From: Legionella cherrii
GTDB taxonomy: Bacteria; Pseudomonadota; Gammaproteobacteria; Legionellales; Legionellaceae
Reading direction: 5' to 3'
Assembly: GCF_900635815.1 (NCBI RefSeq)
Contig: NZ_LR134173.1
Location: 124,001 to 188,000 of the forward strand
Length of the DNA: 64,000 nucleotides
A program made the translations under genes and the position numbers. Every line of letters starts with the position of its first letter. Positions within the stretch are counted from its first letter, which is position 1. Shown here in pieces: positions 62,776-64,000 of this stretch. The notes beneath the pieces were generated by a model. That model was given only the letters and a program-made list of their open reading frames with translations. It was not told where the DNA came from and searched no databases.

Positions 62776-64000
62776 TTACGTCAACCAATAATGGTTCTTC
62801 TCAAAGCAATAGGTCGGTAAGCTGACTTTTGATAATCCATGAATATAGGGGGCATAATTCGCGGCCCAATCAACGTGTTTGCCATTTAAATAAGCACTTT
62901 TTAGATCGCCACCAATAACGATTTCTTCAGTCAACGTACTTTCTACGGCTATGGTTTGACTTAATTTCTCAATCAACTCCTCCTTGCTATGAGCATAAAT
63001 GGCTATCCGCCATTCGAAATGACTACGGCCTGTGGCTGCCGTGTAGCATATATCGGCTAATGAATCCTTAGTGGTTTTCAAATAATCCTTATATGCACCT
63101 ATCAAAGACTGCAACGAGTTCTCCGTTTTTGCGGATAAAACAAAAAGTGGTGTTGCAGGTAACTCAATCGGTTCTTTTTTATTGTCTTGAGCTGACTCTT
63201 CAATGATCACATGAGCATTAGTCCCATTAAAGCCAAAAGAGCTGATAGCAGCCCGACGAGAATTTTGGCCTCGTACCCACGGCTTCTTCACGGCCATAAC
63301 TTCTGCAGGAAAGTTTAAACGAATATGCGGGTTAAGCATCTTAAAATGAAGATTCGCTGGAATTTGCTCATGCTGTAAGGCCAAAATAGTTTTGATAAGG
63401 CCGGCGATACCCGCCGCAGCTTCCAAGTGACCAATGTTGGTCTTTACCGCTCCCAAATACAAGGGATGATTCAATTCCCTATGTTGACCATAGACCTGGC
63501 CTATTGCGCCGATCTCGATAGGATCCCCTAAAGAAGTTCCTGTTCCATGGCACTCGATATAATCAATGTCATTCGATTTTAATCCCGATTTAATCAAAAC
63601 AGACTGTAATAATGATTTTTGCGCAGCACCATTAGGTACTGTTAAACCACTACTCGCACCATCCTGATTAATCCCGGATGCTTTGATAACCGCTAAAACT
63701 CGATCATTATCCCTTTGCGCTGCAGATAAAGGTTTTAATATGACCACGCCACATCCTTCACCGCGAACATAACCATTTGCATTTGCATCAAACGTCTTAC
63801 ATGCCCCATCAGGTGATAACATCCCCGCTTTTCTTAAATTGAGGGTGAGATCGAGAGACAAGAGCGCATTCACTCCACCAACGATGGCGAGCCCACATTC
63901 TTGATTACGTAAGGACAAACACGCCTGATGAAGAGCAACCAATGACGAGGAGCACGCTGTATCTATGGCCATACTTGGGCCCTGAAGCCCTAAGGTATAA
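62776..64000 (-). CDS. PKS protein, C-terminal ketosynthase (5' part outside the window)
   Basis: At least 408 residues, open across the right edge. It reads from inside a KS: '[20 protein letters not shown]' (active Cys), '[15 protein letters not shown]', '[16 protein letters not shown]', '[18 protein letters not shown]' and '[18 protein letters not shown]'. It is followed by the usual post-KS linker that ends '[16 protein letters not shown]' and a TAA. No ACP, AT or docking helix follows the KS. This is either a split module completed by another protein or a truncated gene. It converges on the thioesterase-ending PKS gene. All KS catalytic residues visible are intact. Confidence 0.9.
   Translation of the reverse strand, partial: YTLGLQGPSMAIDTACSSSLVALHQACLSLRNQECGLAIVGGVNALLSLDLTLNLRKAGMLSPDGACKTFDANANGYVRGEGCGVVILKPLSAAQRDNDRVLAVIKASGINQDGASSGLTVPNGAAQKSLLQSVLIKSGLKSNDIDYIECHGTGTSLGDPIEIGAIGQVYGQHRELNHPLYLGAVKTNIGHLEAAAGIAGLIKTILALQHEQIPANLHFKMLNPHIRLNFPAEVMAVKKPWVRGQNSRRAAISSFGFNGTNAHVIIEESAQDNKKEPIELPATPLFVLSAKTENSLQSLIGAYKDYLKTTKDSLADICYTAATGRSHFEWRIAIYAHSKEELIEKLSQTIAVESTLTEEIVIGGDLKSAYLNGKHVDWAANYAPYIHGLSKVSLPTYCFEKNHYWLT

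Noticed and set aside
1..64000. CRISPR array, tRNA, rRNA or insertion-sequence transposase
   Set aside because: None was seen on reading. Repeats are dispersed palindromes without regular spacers, and no transposase motif occurs in the frames.

Overview
The window looks like a chromosomal segment of a Legionella species. The DNA is AT-rich. It carries large multidomain proteins of the type IV effector style: a leucine-rich-repeat/transglutaminase/AAA protein, a eukaryote-like Ser/Thr kinase and a PP2C phosphatase. It also has c-di-GMP proteins, a CrcB/DUF190 pair, a kynurenine 3-monooxygenase and many short palindromic intergenic repeats. The genus is inferred from gene style, not from a database match. 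No rRNA, tRNA, CRISPR array or insertion sequence was recognised.

Layout. 1-1818 (-) is the 5' part of a membrane sensor with PAS and GAF domains that runs off the left edge. 2061-5121 holds small and secreted proteins and a LysR regulator facing a SnoaL-like gene across a palindromic operator. 5271-6089 is nudC. 6220-12219 encodes a 1999-aa effector-like protein. 12420-15900 holds a small membrane protein, a secreted coiled-coil protein and a GGDEF/EAL protein with a DNA-binding-like N-terminus. 16432-24593 is an island of redox and aromatic-compound enzymes: KMO, a haem-oxygenase-like diiron oxidase, a cytokinin-oxidase-like flavoprotein, an O-methyltransferase, a DODA-type dioxygenase, a hydrolase and an MHS transporter. 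24801-33755 holds an FNR-like reductase, a LysE exporter, a PP2C phosphatase with rearranged motif order, a FAAL-ACP-thioester-reductase, dgkA and a protein kinase. 33902-44188 holds gtrB/gtrA-like genes, a RES/Xre toxin-antitoxin pair, DUF190/crcB, a ChbG-like deacetylase, an EamA transporter, rdgB, a TPR-methyltransferase and a second EAL protein.

44428-62725 is the main feature: two overlapping genes encoding a polyketide synthase with no acyltransferase domain in any module (trans-AT type). It is primed by a fatty acyl-AMP ligase and ends in a thioesterase. The order is FAAL-ACP / KS-DH-KR-ACP / KS-ACP / KS-ACP / KS-KR-ACP // KS-DH(degenerate)-ACP-TE. A convergent PKS gene enters from the right edge and ends directly after a KS domain. 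The trans-acting AT must lie outside the window.

The intergenic regions share dispersed repeats. The clearest is a compound palindromic element of about 120 bp seen whole or in part at five places. Where Shine-Dalgarno position and family N-termini disagreed with the longest open frame, I moved the start inward (2061, 12420, 12982, 16432, 18003, 22474, 25568, 26556, 31331, 34845, 36494, 44428).
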